Assembly: GCA_947646735.1 (NCBI GenBank)
Contig: CANTFK010000868.1
Coordinates: 186,001-250,000 of the forward strand
Reading direction: 5' to 3'
DNA from: Peronospora farinosa
Lineage: Eukaryota > Oomycota > Peronosporomycetes > Peronosporales > Peronosporaceae
Length of the DNA stretch: 64,000 nucleotides
Part shown: piece after piece, positions 32,268 to 43,235 of the stretch
Layout of the letters: each line of letters begins with the position of its first letter
How positions within the stretch are numbered: position 1 is the stretch's first letter
Notes under the pieces: generated by a model
Databases searched by the model: none
What the model was told of the DNA's origin: nothing
Seen by the model: the letters and a program-made list of their open reading frames with translations, nothing else
Made by a program: the position numbers and the translations under genes

Positions 32268-33160
32268 CTAATCTTCAGCTTTTTCCTCTTCATGAGACTG
32301 CATTTCGAAACGATTACAGCGAACTTGTTCGCGCTCAAATTCCTGCAACAATGCTCCACAATTCAGATCCGCCTCATCAATCCACGATGGATCGGTATAA
32401 CCCTTCCAGTAAACCTTAAAGTGACGATGTACCCGACCAAATCGAGTTTTTCTACCGGATCGCATATCTTCAATCTTCTCCACTTTGAACTCGTTATCCC
32501 CAAGTTGCTTCTTCAAGCTATCCTCCGGCAGAAGTGTCTCGTCAAGATCAAAACGATCTTCTTCTTCCACCGTCAGCAACTGCTTCGGGCGGTCGGGGAA
32601 TACTTTTACACATTTCAGCTTGGGTATATGCACGATCGAGAATAATCGATACGGCGTGCCAGCAATCTCCAGGCGAACAGCGTGATCACCACACACTTCA
32701 ATCACTAGAAAAAGTCCATGCCACGTATGTGCTACTTTTCGAGCAAATCCTTCCTTCACTCGATCTAGGTATAACCAAACTTGGGTACCGGGCTTGATAT
32801 CGTGAGGTTGTAAATCTTCATTATGCTGATCCGCTCAAGTCTGGATAGCCATTTTAAGTCGCTCGTTGACTACATCTCGGGCTCGCTGATAGTGTTGTTG
32901 CACATGATATCGCCATCTGCGAGGTTCTCGATCTCGTGGCTGAGTACTTCCAAGTGGCAACGTAGCTTCCAACGTAGATCGAGGATTCCATCCGTGGATC
33001 AAGTAAAAAGGCGTGTCCCCACGAACTCGATCTTGGGCCGTATTTATCGCGAATGTCAGCCGCTCAGCATATTCGTCCCAACCTTGTTGATTGACGTCCG
33101 AGACGTACATTTTAAACGCTCGGGTTAATGTCGGGACCATACGTTCAGCAGTCATATTTG
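32268..33160 (-). pseudogene. Element B integrase C-terminal part and chromodomain
   Basis: Starts within the integrase core just before the catalytic Glu (TAERMVPTLTRAFKMYVS). Then FAINTAQDRVRGDTPFYLIH, LEATLPLGSTQPRDREPRRW, a stop near 32835, HTWHGLFLVIEVCGDHAVRL and IVHIPKLKCVKVFPDRPKQL. A chromodomain-like end follows (KTRFGRVHRHFKVYWKGYTD, PSWIDEADLNCGALLQEFER). It aligns with F 50860-51738. The upstream portion is replaced by element C at 33166. Confidence 0.8.
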
Positions 33161-33165
33161 CTTGA

Positions 33166-33484
33166 TGTAACGGGCTAAGGACCCGTTACCGTCTTACACT
33201 AAAAGGGCGTTGAGGAAGCGCTCTTAATTAACTCGTAAATATAACTCTGTTTTATTTTTGTTTTAGTTTTAATTCGCAGTAAGTGCGAATATGTTCCCTA
33301 GCTCATGGGAACCACTCAATATGGAAGTCAATTTATTATTGGTTAATTATTGGGTCTGGCACCCCAATAATAAACTAATAATAAAATGACGCGCAGTATC
33401 CGCTAATCAGATACTGCCCTATGCCTACTTATGTAATTATGTATTAATCCTATAACTACTTATGTAATAGGTTGCCCCATTACA
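33166..33484 (-). repeat. Element C 3' LTR
   Basis: 319 bp, 99% identical by eye to 40226-40544. In element orientation it begins TGTAATGGGGCAACC and ends GCCCGTTACA. Confidence 0.95.
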
Positions 33485-33944
33485 TCTCCCCCTTTTTAAG
33501 TTGTGCTTACTACAACGTAAGAACATAACTTGAAAATGATTCTTTTCACCAAAGATGCAGCGACACAACCTCGAACCTGCTCAGTGACACGCAACTGAGC
33601 AGCATGACCCTGGCCGCGCGCGCAAGGATATATCTGACGACAACAACCGTACGATCTGCAGGGAGCAGACATCGCGAGTCACGATGGCACACTTGATCCC
33701 GTGGACGCTATACCGTTATATCAGCGCTAATCATCCAGAATTGCGAGAAGTCATAATGAAACTCTTCATTCGCTATCATTCCGTTGGTGCAATGGTTTAC
33801 CACTGAGTTCTTGATCGTGATGACGCTGGTTCGATCCCCACGTGCGCCATATTCGATTCGCTATGGCAACCCACATAGTCGCAAATGCCATCCAAGTTTT
33901 CTCGAGCCTCATAATAGATCTCGGAATCGCTCAAGGACTCGTCG
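33485..33944. other. Element C 3' noncoding segment
   Basis: Between the chromodomain stop (33945) and the left LTR. Contains a tRNA-like stretch at about 33776-33849 (D-arm-like TTGGTGCAATGGTTTACCAC and B-box-like GGTTCGATCCC) whose T and acceptor stems do not pair. No supported frame. Confidence 0.45.
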
Positions 33945-36019
33945 TCAGTTCTGTTGCTCGCGAGCATCACGGCTCGCGAGATCGGGGGTGGAACCGTCAG
34001 CATCACTTGCTATAGCCGTCTTCCTACGCGACTCATAATCCTCGACCACGTCTGGTACATCTTGGAACAGCGTACTCGATGGCTTCCATTGTTCGTCCGC
34101 CGGGGAATATCCCAAACAGCGAACCCTGTAATGTTTCTCGACACGCTTCTTCATGGGCGCCGAGTTATTACTCGGCGCCTGGGACTTGTGATCCTCGTGA
34201 TCGACAATTCGGTCGACAATCCATCGTCGCGCACCCGATGCATCTACTAATGGAGGAGGAGCATCACGACGGAAGACCTCTGGCGATGGGCGCCGATTCT
34301 CGTAATCGGGCGCCTGTACAGTCGAATGATGAGCTGCGTCTACTTCAGGCTGAAGTCGAGGAATCGAAGAATGCTCTACTTGATGCTCGAGAGATGGCTG
34401 AGAGAGCTCAAGATCGTGCGGATGCTGCGACTGAGGCTGCTGAGCGGACTCGACGTGAGCAGCTGGTACTGGTTGAGCGCCTACGTCAGCTTGAGCCGAC
34501 TGCGTTCGGAGGACCCCAGCAGGTCGAGTCTGCACGCGTTCGGGCAGGACTTGGTCCCAGTCGTCGTCAACGTCGTCGTCAAGGGATGTCGGATTTCGAG
34601 CCGGCACAAAAGAGCGGGGAAGATTCGAAGGGAGATCCGCCGGCAGGTAAGCCTTGAGGCGCCCGACGTAGAACGTCGGGTGCAAACGCATAGATGTAGG
34701 TATGTCTAGCGTGTAAGCGTCATCATGCACCTTAACAAACCGAAATGGGCCAATATATCTTGGCGCTAACTTATTAGCGCCCAAATTCGTCACTGAGGTG
34801 TTCGGTAATCCACTTGTTGATAACAATACTCTGTCACCTTCTCGAAATATCAACATATTCTTTCGTCCTCTTCTGTCAGCATTCTCCTTTTGCTTGTCGA
34901 CTGCCTCTTGTAATGCATCACGCACAAAACGCGTGATTCCTTGTCGTAATAGTAGGAATTCGGTTACCGCAGACGAACTTACAGGCGACGTATTCTCTTT
35001 TGGAGCAAAATTGGCAACGGGAGACGCGATGGAAAGCATCGCGTCAGGAGTCGATATGCCGTTGGCCACAAATTACCGGTATTAGGTGCATCGGCAGCAA
35101 CCTTATGCGCATCGTAATCAATCATCAATAGTTTCGGCGCAATTCCATCCGTAGATACTCCCCCACCAAGCTTGGAAACAGGGTGTTCTGAAGCTGAGAG
35201 AGCAAGCAGCGCCGGAACGCGAGGATGCCTCGCGTTGTTAACGAAAAAGGGGGTCAACCCGGTTGACGCATGGACAGCATTGTTGATTGCAAACTCTGCA
35301 AGTGGAAGAAACGAACTCCATGACGAGAACGATGTTGCATAACTGCGCAAGACATCTTCGAGCACTCTGTTCACACGCTCCGTTTGCCCATCCGTCGCTG
35401 GATGGGCCGCCGTAGACATAATCAACCGCGTGCCTAATAGCTGGAATAATTCGGCCCAGAAAGCCGAATTGAAATGCGGGTCACGGTCCGAAACAATAGA
35501 TTCTGGCAAGCCGTGATGCTTAAAGAGAAGACCAATGAAGATCTTCGCTATCGTCTCCGCCGTAATGTTGGCGGAGACCGGAGCAAAATGCACCATTTTG
35601 CTGAATCGATCCACTAGAACCAATACGCCCGTGCGTTTCTGTTCATCCGGTGGAAGGCCAAAGATAAAATCCATGCTGACCGAGCGCCAGGCTTCTGTAG
35701 CAATCGGAAGCGGACGCAATGGGGTTTATGAAGACGGCGCAGGCTTCACACGCTGACAGGTTTCACAGGAGCGCACCCATTTCTGGATGTACTTATACAT
35801 TCGCGGCCAGAAAAATACGCGAGAAATAGCTGCAAACGTCTTTTCGCGACCCAGGTGTCCGCCAGCTGGGCTGTCGTGAAATTCATGAACCAATCGGGCT
35901 CGAAGGTCTTCATCAGCAGGGATGACGACACGCGGGGAATCAAAGACGTCCATCGTGTACGTCAGCAGCGGACCGTCAAGCGCGTAACGCTTGATGTTGT
36001 AGCGTGTTGGTTTCGTCAA
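33945..36019 (-). pseudogene. Element C integrase and chromodomain, disrupted
   Basis: Zinc-binding part (LVHEFHDSPAGGHLGREKTF with HH, then CETCQRVKPAPS) ends in a stop at 35726. The DDE core follows: VSMDFIFGLPPDEQ, ESIVSDRDPHFNSAFWAEL and DGQTERVNRVLED. After a frame change near 35050 the frame runs ITRFVRDALQEAVDKQKENA, PRYIGPFRFVKVHDDAY, TFYVGRLKAYLP and a Gln/His/Ser-rich linker. It ends in a chromodomain (RWIVDRIVDHEDHK then YRVRCLGYSPADEQWKPSST). Confidence 0.85.
34079..34657 (+). other. Element C opposite-strand coiled-coil ORF
   Basis: 192-codon plus frame entirely antisense to the integrase-chromodomain linker and chromodomain. It predicts a strong coiled coil (DELRLLQAEVEESKNALLDA, REMAERAQDRADAATEAAE, RTRREQLVLVERLRQLEP) and a basic tail (RRQRRRQG). 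The position corresponds to the coiled coil of the opposite-strand ORF in element A, also antisense to the pol linker. It may be homologous, or a by-product of Gln/Ser/Ala codons on the other strand. Confidence 0.3.
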
Positions 36020-36028
36020 CTTCGCGAG

Positions 36029-37543
36029 TTATTTTTCGCTCGGGTCCCTGAGATAGTTGATGATTCCTGCATAGAAGGAATCATTCGCGTAGGATTCAGC
36101 GATCTGAGTTCGGATCGAAAGCACGGGGGTCGAAATCATCGCATTAAGTCCCAGTCCAATACAACACACACAGATATCTTCGTCGTCATCAACATACTCC
36201 GTTTGATGACCCATATCGCGCCGAGGATCGTAATCAGGACGACGAGAAAGCGCATCAGCGAGAATGTTATTCTTGCCAGGCTTGTAATGCACCACAAAAT
36301 TATACTCGGCAAAAATGACAACCACCGTGCCATACGCTGGGACAAGTGAGGACTCTTGACGGCGGTACGCAATGATGCGTGATCTGTGTAGATAGAAAAC
36401 ATCTTTCGCCAAGCAAATATACTCTAAACTTGATTAGCGTGTAAAGCATAGCCAAAAGTCCTTGTCGTGCACCGGATAATTTTTCTCGGCAGGTTTCATC
36501 TGTCGTGATTGAAAACTCACGACGCGCTCTCGACCCTCGTCATCAAATTGCATGAGGGCACATCCTATAGCGAAATTGCTCGCGTCACACACGACGTGGA
36601 ATGGCTTAGAGTCATCAGGTAACATCAGCACCGGTGCCTCGGACAAGCTCTTCTTTACGGAGTCGAAGGCAGATTGATGTTCTGCCGTCCATAACCATAC
36701 TGCATCTTTCTTGAGCAAAGTCGATAATGGCTGAATTAGCTCAGCATAGTTCTTCGTATACTTATGCAAGTAATTCGCCAGACCGAGCCATTGACGTAAT
36801 TCCGTTTGGTTCCTGGGCGTTGGCCAGGAACAGATCGATGAGATCTTCTCAGGATCAGCGCGGACACCTTCCTTGCTGACGTAGTAACCGATTACTGGAA
36901 TCTCGGGAGCGCAGAAGACACATTTCTTCAAATTAGCATACAATTTATTCTCGTGCATAACTTGAAACACCTGCTTCAAGTGTCGAAGGTGTACCTCCGT
37001 AGCGCTGAGCTTTTGCTCAGCGCGGCTGTGAACAAAGATGTCGTCAAAGTAGCTCGGTGCAAAGTCGCGAAGTGGACGAAGTACTTGTGTCACCATCCGA
37101 TTGAACGTAGCTGGAGCGTTCTTAAGACCTTGTGGCATGACTAACCACTACCAAAGCATCCCGCTTGGGGTGCTGACCGCAGTGAACGGAATGTCACTGT
37201 CCCTCATGAGGATCTGATAGAAACCGTCTGTCAGATCTATGGCGCTGTAGATCTCGCTCCCGGACATGGTATTTAATACCATGTCTTTTCGAGGGATAGG
37301 CGTTTGAGCCGGGATCGTGGCGTCATTCAGCTTGTTGAAGGCGTGCACAATGCGCCAACCGCCGGTGGCTTTCTTCACACAGAAAGTCGGACTCGAATGT
37401 GGCGAGATACTCTCGCGGACATGGCCAGCCTTGCGGCGACCCTCGAAAAATTCATCAATAGCGATGACTTGGTCGCGCGGTAACGGCCACTGCCGTGTCA
37501 CGCAATATTTCGATCCTGGCACGAGATCTATCTCGTGCCGCAC
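36029..37543 (-). pseudogene. Element C reverse transcriptase and RNase H, disrupted
   Basis: RT shows YCVTRQWPLPRDQ, SSPTFCVKKATGGWRIVHAF, PIPRKDMVLNTM, AIDLTDGFYQIL and YFDDIFVHSRAEQ. A TAG sits between GMLW and WLVMPQGL where element A has Glu. RNase H starts FHVVCDASNFAIGCALMQ; a frame break near 36434 follows KNYPVHDKDF and the frame resumes with VVHYKPGKNNILADALSRRP. Confidence 0.88.
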
Positions 37544-39156
37544 ACCACGATCCGCCGGAAGCTCAGCTGGAATTTTCTTCGGGAAAATGTCGGCGTACTC
37601 ACGGACGATATCGTATACAGGGTTGCCCGAAGCACGAAGAGCATCCCAGACTGTGCCACGAAGCGTTCTTCGCGCGCTGATTTAGGCTCGGCACTCTTCG
37701 GTCGAGCCTCCAGAACCTCTTCACTCGCTGCTTCGGTGGCTGAAACGATGCACACTTGCTCGATGTCGCCGACCTTGAGATCATGAAGGAAGTCTTTCCA
37801 TTTAGGGTCTGACAGAGATGTGATATCTGCAGCAGTGCAAGGTGGACTGTATACCTCAATGTAGCGGCCACGATGTGGGGATCCCTCCACATATTCAAGC
37901 GCGCATACGGATTCGGCCACTACGGAATCATCTGCATCAGCTTTTTGACGTGAATGTCGTCGTCTCGGTGATCGGCGTGCTCCTTTCTTGCGTTTTCTCT
38001 TTCGTCTCGAGCCCCTGCTCGAGACTGGCACGTCGCTATCACAAGAGGATGATGTACCCCCCTCTAGACGTGGGAGCTCTGTCTCCACCACGTCGGTCTC
38101 ATGCGGATCCGTAGTCCGCCCATTCTCGTCAATCAAAAGCGGGAGCTCGTCTTCGACCGCTTCACTTGTTTGCGGGAGCCCCTGCTCGACCGCCTCGATA
38201 TTTATCGGGAGCCTCTGCTCGTCCGATGTACTTGTACGCGGGAGCCCCTGCTCGACCGCCTCGATATTTATCGGGAGCCTCTGCTCGTCTGATGTGCTTG
38301 TATGCGGGAGCCCCTGCTCGACCGCCTCGAAATTGATCGGGAGCCTCTGCTCGTCCGATGGGCTTGTATGCGGGAGCCCCTGCTCGACCGCCTCGAAATT
38401 GATCATGAGCCTCTGCTCGTCCGATGTGCTTGTATGCGGGAGCCCCTGCTCGACCGCCTCGGTGAGAATCGGGAACCCCTGTTCGACCGTCTTTTTTGTG
38501 TGCGGGAACCGCTGTTCGATCGCTTCGTTCTGTGGCTCCGTCAGTGTAACGGAACATACTGCGCACAGAGGGCCATCGCTCTCTCTGTGTTGACTACTAG
38601 TCGTGGCGAGTTCGTTCGCGACCCTGACGTGAGGCCAATCGGATGAAGCGACCAACAAATGAGTAAACACTTCACTGACGTCATAACCGCTTCGTCGTTT
38701 GACGGACCGAGATAGCCAATCTATCTTCAGCTGATACCGTGACAGCCACGGTATCCCAAGTATGCAATCAAATGCATAGTTCATCTCGTACACCAAAAAT
38801 TCGTCGTTGCTCTGGAAACCGTCGAAAGTGTACGGTAAAACCACTGTTTTACGCGGGACACGTTTTGGTTGTTCATCGGCAAGTTTGACAACGATGTCAC
38901 CTGGACCTTCTCAAACCGTGACAGTCGACGGGAAAAGGGACACACAGGATGCACGAAAGAAGTTGTTGGAAGCGCCAGAATCCAACAACGCTCGAAGTGG
39001 TCGCTTCACTCCAGCGACGATGAGACTGATAATAATCAGTCTTGAATCATCGCGCATGGTGGTGGCATTGAAGTGAGTATGAATCACTTTGGGGCTAGGA
39101 GCCCGAGCTGCCACCTGAGTACTCGGGGCTCCATTTCTGCCAGTAGGGCGCCCCAC
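37528..39156 (-). pseudogene. Element C protease and repeat-bearing linker
   Basis: Protease shows LRALLDSGASNNFFR and, after a frame break near 38905, DCILGIPWLSRYQLKIDW. The linker to RT contains a tandem repeat coding EAVEQGLPHTSTSDEQRLPI-type units. Basic and acidic low complexity follow (RGSRRKRKRKKGARRSPRRR). Confidence 0.8.
38155..38530 (-). repeat. 66-bp tandem repeat in element C linker
   Basis: About five near-identical 66-bp units coding 22 residues each (VEQGLPHTS then SDEQRLPIN-EA), flanked by shorter partial units. The frame is kept through all of them, so copy number can change without breaking the polyprotein. Confidence 0.88.
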
Positions 39157-39158
39157 GC

Positions 39159-40199
39159 CTACTGGAACCGCTCGTTTTTTGGCGGGACCACCGACGACAC
39201 AGCATCTCCTCGTGAGACAGCTGTGTTCATAGTCACCGGTGCAGGTGCGCGACAGACAGCCGCACGATGGCCTGTTTTACCACAGCGAAAACACTTCATC
39301 GTGTTAGGATTTCGAATGTCGCGGCTTAATGATTTGCCGCGACCACGAGAGGACTTAATTGCATCAAGTTCCATTGGCTCTGGGCCAGACGTCCGGGAAT
39401 GTTGTGACGCTGCGTGCAGGTACGACGACGCGACAGTGTAATCCTCACGAAGCGCGAGGGCAAATGCCTCCTCGAGGGACTTTGGCTCAGCACGTGTGAG
39501 GCATTAACGCGTCATGCCCTCTTGCATACCAAAAATAAAGACATGGACTTGTGAAGCCATGTCAATTGGCTGCGTGGTAATGTACGAAGCAAGATGACGT
39601 GTCTTCTGCACGTAGTCACGCATCGACAGCTTGCCCTGTCGGAGTGAGAAGAAATCTGCACGCAAGCGAGATTCATCTTGAGGAGGCTCGAAATCCAGTC
39701 GTAAGTCACGCTGGATATCGTCCAGCGTAGGAAACGCCGACTTATCTACGACGAGCTTTCCGAGGGCCCATTCCTTGGCTTTGCCAACAAGGCGAGAAAG
39801 CAGGGAATTGACCTTGGACGTCGGAGCGTCAATTAATCTTGACGCTATCGCAATATCCACCTCGCGAAACCAGCGATTAAGGGGGAGACGATCCGGACCA
39901 TCACCGGAGTACGTTGACGTCTCCATCTTGATAGCATCATGGTGCGAAGTGCGCGAGGGAGTCTATACTCGCCGATTCGCTTCGGCGAGCTCGCGCACCA
40001 TAAAGTCTTGGATGGCGGAACGTTGAGCATCAGGCGTCGCTGTGCTCAGCAGCGACGTCACAATAGTTTCACCAGACACCGCCGCGAGGCGATGTAGTGC
40101 CTGCCACTCCACCGAGGTGAGATGTGGGAAATCAGAATGCTCCAGCGAGACCGCTGGAGCCACCGAAGACTCGCCCATGTTCATCTCGAATCTGGTCAT
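39159..40199 (-). pseudogene. Element C Gag, disrupted
   Basis: ATG at 40199 (MTRFEMNMGESSVAPAV). TAG at 39963-39965 after LAEANRRV, where element D reads straight through ([12 protein letters not shown]); the frame resumes [22 protein letters not shown] follows GMQEGMTR at 39504. The zinc knuckle CFRCGKTGHRAAVC is intact. The gag core matches element D Gag at 63365 onward. Confidence 0.88.
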
Positions 40200-40225
40200 T
40201 GGAAGGACTACAAAGTGCTACCAGG

Positions 40226-40544
40226 TGTAACGGGCTAAGGACCCGTTACCGTCTTACACTAAAAGGGCGTTGAGGAAGCGCTCTTAATTAACTCGTAAAT
40301 ATAACTCTGTTTTATTTTTGTTTTAGTTTTAATTCGCAGTAAGTGCGAATATGTTCCCTAGCTCATGGGAACCACTCAATATGGAAGTCAATTTATTATT
40401 GGTTAATTATTGGGTCTGGCACCCCAATAATAAACCAATAATAAAATGACGCGCAGTATCCGCTAATCGGATACTGCCCTATGCCTACTTATGTAATTAT
40501 GTATTAATCCTATAACTACTTATGTAATCGGTTGCCCCATTACA
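40226..40544 (-). repeat. Element C 5' LTR
   Basis: 319 bp direct copy of 33166-33484. Next to it inside the element is CCTGGTAGCACTTTG on the minus strand, the primer-site candidate. Confidence 0.95.
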
Positions 40545-40886
40545 TTTTGAGAATTCTTGTAATCCCTGGCTAAACATTTAGGGAGATCATTTGTGTCGTA
40601 GCGTCGCAGAAGCGCTTAATCGTCGGGGGGGGCCAAAGTTATCCCACCCGGAAGAGAACCTGCATGTCTTAGAGGTAAAATTATAATCTATTTAATTTTA
40701 AACCAATCACATACCAAAACCTACGTTTCTTCCTATCTGTAGACTAGGATCTACTGCCACGTGTTGCCCTTCAAAAACTAAGATTTCAATGCGTGGACCA
40801 CATATGTTGGATCACGATGATTGATCGCGGTCGGCGGGACTGCTATGACGGATCGTGATGACGGATCGCGGTCGACGGATTGCTAT
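40545..40886 (-). repeat. B-type LTR fragment, minus orientation
   Basis: Matches the inner part of the B LTR (28620-28860) and, inverted, the H LTR at 41310-41530: shared ACAGATAGG-AGNAAACGTAGGTTTTGG and CTTCCGGGTGGGATA segments on the minus strand. Truncated by element C on the left and abutting the H LTR on the right. Confidence 0.65.
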
Positions 40887-41948
40887 TGTGGTGAAGTCGA
40901 TCGAAGGATTTTTGATCAACGGTGGAAAAATGATTGGAGTGTGGACCACATACATGGAATGGATCGATATTATGGGATTTTACTTGGTTATATTATGGGC
41001 GCGATCAAGTTTATTTGATCGTTCACTTGATCGTGGGAATGACTTGGTTATACTATATGATCGATCTGATTACATCAGGCCGATCAATTGATCGCCTAGG
41101 ATCGTTACAGCCCAAGTGAAGATTACGACTAAATGTCGACCTTTTATGCTCGATCATGATTGATCGAGATCGCGATTGAGGCAATTGGCATGGATATAAT
41201 TTCAATCAGATGAACATTAATATATTTGCGATCAGATCAACAAATGCGATCATGATCGACATCGCAACCAAGAGTGAGATCGCCGCTATATTAAAGTAGG
41301 CCGCATATCGAGATCTGATTTTTTTCGGAAGGACGACGGGGCACAGAAGACTATAGTATACAGATAGGCAGCATCGTAGGTTTTAGTACTTGATTGGTTA
41401 GCTTTAAACATAGTTTCTTTTACTTCTAACTACGCACGCATACTTCTCTTCCGGGTGGGATAGTTTGTCCCCCCCAACAATTAAGAACTTCTTTCATTAG
41501 TACCAACGAGTATTATCCCTGGATTGTTTGGCCAGGGATTACAAGAACTCTAACAACAACAAACTTCGCATGCGATTGGACGCAGTATCACGTAAAGGAC
41601 AAGGCACAAGATCGCGAGATGGCTCAAGTGGTCAGAAGGTCAAGTACATCAAGTGGATCAAGTATCTACATTTTGGACAAGGCGATCTCAGGAGAGATCA
41701 AGGCGAATCATATAGAGTGCCTCAAGTAACCCTCGATCGCGTAAAGATCTCCGTGCGATCGACCCCCCAACCACGGTCAAGTTCAGCATCAACTCAAGTC
41801 CACCGAGAAAAGTGCCACCCGCCCTACCGACGGGTACACAAGGTGAAGAAGAAATTGCTATACACGGCAACGGAGTACCTCTTCTGATAGTCGGTTGTCT
41901 GGGCGCCAGTGGAGAGTCGGGATCACATCAGAAATTTTGTGAACCCCG
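40887..41948 (+). repeat. Element H 5' LTR, truncated by element E
   Basis: Starts TGTGGTGAAGTCGATCG, like F (TGTGGTGAAGTGCCAGG) and B. Contains the same R-like part (ACAGATAGGCAGCATCGTAGG; GGCCAGGGATTACAAG; CGACGGGTACACAAGGTG). Ends at GAACCCC where the Copia element begins, about ten bases short of the expected CTCCACCA end. Very rich in GATC at 40900-41300. Confidence 0.7.
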
Positions 41949-42249
41949 TGTTGAGGGTTACCGGTACAATACGAACTTAGAGCGTAGTTTTTACGTGATA
42001 GTTCTTACGTCGGTAATTACCTCAGAGATGATTAGACGCGTAGGATGATTGGACGCGTGTAAAATCAGGTTGATTAGATGCACCATGTGATTGGACGCAG
42101 TCTAGGGTAGGCAGAGTTAAGACCTATGAATCAATCACTTTCGAATCCTCCTTCTGCCGAGCAAGTGTTCTCTGCTCCGCTACTCAAGCCTCTTCGCTCC
42201 CTCCGGTCTCTTTCGGTATTCTCGTCACATCAGTGCCATACCCTCAACA
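41949..42249 (+). repeat. Element E left LTR
   Basis: 301 bp, with an 11-bp terminal inverted repeat TGTTGAGGGTA...TACCCTCAACA. A handful of differences from the right LTR (for example ATACG/ATGCG, CTCCCTCCGG/CTTCCTCCGA). Confidence 0.95.
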
Positions 42250-42264
42250 GGTTATGAGCCCAAG
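42250..42264 (+). promoter_or_regulatory. Primer binding site, half-tRNA initiator-Met type
   Basis: GGTTATGAGCCCAAG directly abuts the LTR. GGTTATGAGCCC is the complement of GGGCTCATAACC, the anticodon arm of eukaryotic initiator tRNA-Met (CAT anticodon), as used by Copia-type elements that prime from a cut tRNA. The ATG inside it (42254) is in frame with gag. Confidence 0.8.
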
Positions 42265-43212
42265 CGCAATGTCCTCTGCCAGCCACGCATCTTCCAACGC
42301 CCTCATCGATAAGTTCGATGGGGACAACTATTCGACTTGGAGTCGATACATGCGTGGCGTGTTTCTGACAAAGTCAGTGTGGCACGCTGTCAACCGGGAT
42401 ATCCCCCCCCCGACCTTCGTGGACCCTCGGGCGCAGGACGACTACGTTAAGACCAGCAACATCGCGTTTGGAACGATGTTGCTACACATGGGTGCGGACT
42501 ACCACCACGTGGTAGACAACTGCGAGGAAGCGTGGACTGCGTGGCAACGCCTGAAGGTGCTGTACGGTGGATCCCAGAAAGCGGGATCTACCTCAAGCGG
42601 CAACTCTTCAGCATGAAGATGGATGAAGGCGCCAACGTCATGCATCACTGCAATGAGGTCCTGAACATCTCCGCCAAACTTAGCAGCATCGGTGCGAAGA
42701 TGGAGGACGAGTACGTCGCAATTTGCCTGCTGCTCAGTCTTCCTAAGAGTTTTGAGAACGTTGTTCTGAACTTGGAGATGAGTAGCGCAGAGCTTCGTAC
42801 CCAAGATGTGGTGAAGGTGCTCACGAATGAGCACACCAAGCGCCAAGGGGAGAATGTGACAACAACAGCGACGATGGTCAAGACTGATGATTCAGCCAAA
42901 GCCTTCAACACTGAACGCGAGATATACAAGTGCACCTACTGTGGGAAGGTGGGACACACCGTGGATCGCTGTTGGACCAAGCAGAAGAATGAAAGTCGAG
43001 GAGCCCCACGCGGCGGCAATGGTCGTGGACGCGGGGCGAACAATGTCCAGTGGGGACAATATCGTGATGAATACAGCGACTACGATCAAGTAGCGTTTGC
43101 AGTTTCGTTGGAGTGTGAACTCTCAGCGAAGAAGGACGTGTACGAAATGTTGGCCGTCGATAGTGGTGCAACCACCACATATGCCACGACAAGACCAAGT
43201 TTGCGAGACTGA
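42254..43212 (+). pseudogene. Element E Gag and protease start, disrupted
   Basis: [20 protein letters not shown] then a typical Copia gag ([30 protein letters not shown]). A frame change near 42580 leads into [35 protein letters not shown] and zinc knuckle [14 protein letters not shown]. The protease LAVDSGATT follows; a one-base loss near 43180 throws the frame off before the [11 protein letters not shown] segment seen in another frame. Confidence 0.88.
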
Positions 43213-43235
43213 ACAAGCGCAATGACGGTGAAATC

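Larger units (their letters stand above)
33166..40544 (-). mobile_element. Element C: Ty3/Gypsy chromovirus, degenerate
   Basis: 319-bp LTRs at both ends (three differences seen). Coding strand is minus, and a purine tract AAAAAGGGGGAGA abuts the left LTR. The primer site starts TGGTAGCACTTTG next to the right LTR. Gag and pol carry several stops. Flanking bases CTTGA and TTTTG do not match, so no target duplication is visible. The left flank is B integrase and the right flank is a B-type LTR, which suggests recombination or deletion after insertion. Confidence 0.93.

Noticed and set aside
33776..33849. tRNA-like sequence with a good B box (GGTTCGATCCC)
   Set aside because: The T stem pairs at only three of five positions, no matching acceptor stem lies ~72 bases upstream, and the anticodon stem does not fold. 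At best a tRNA or SINE relic.
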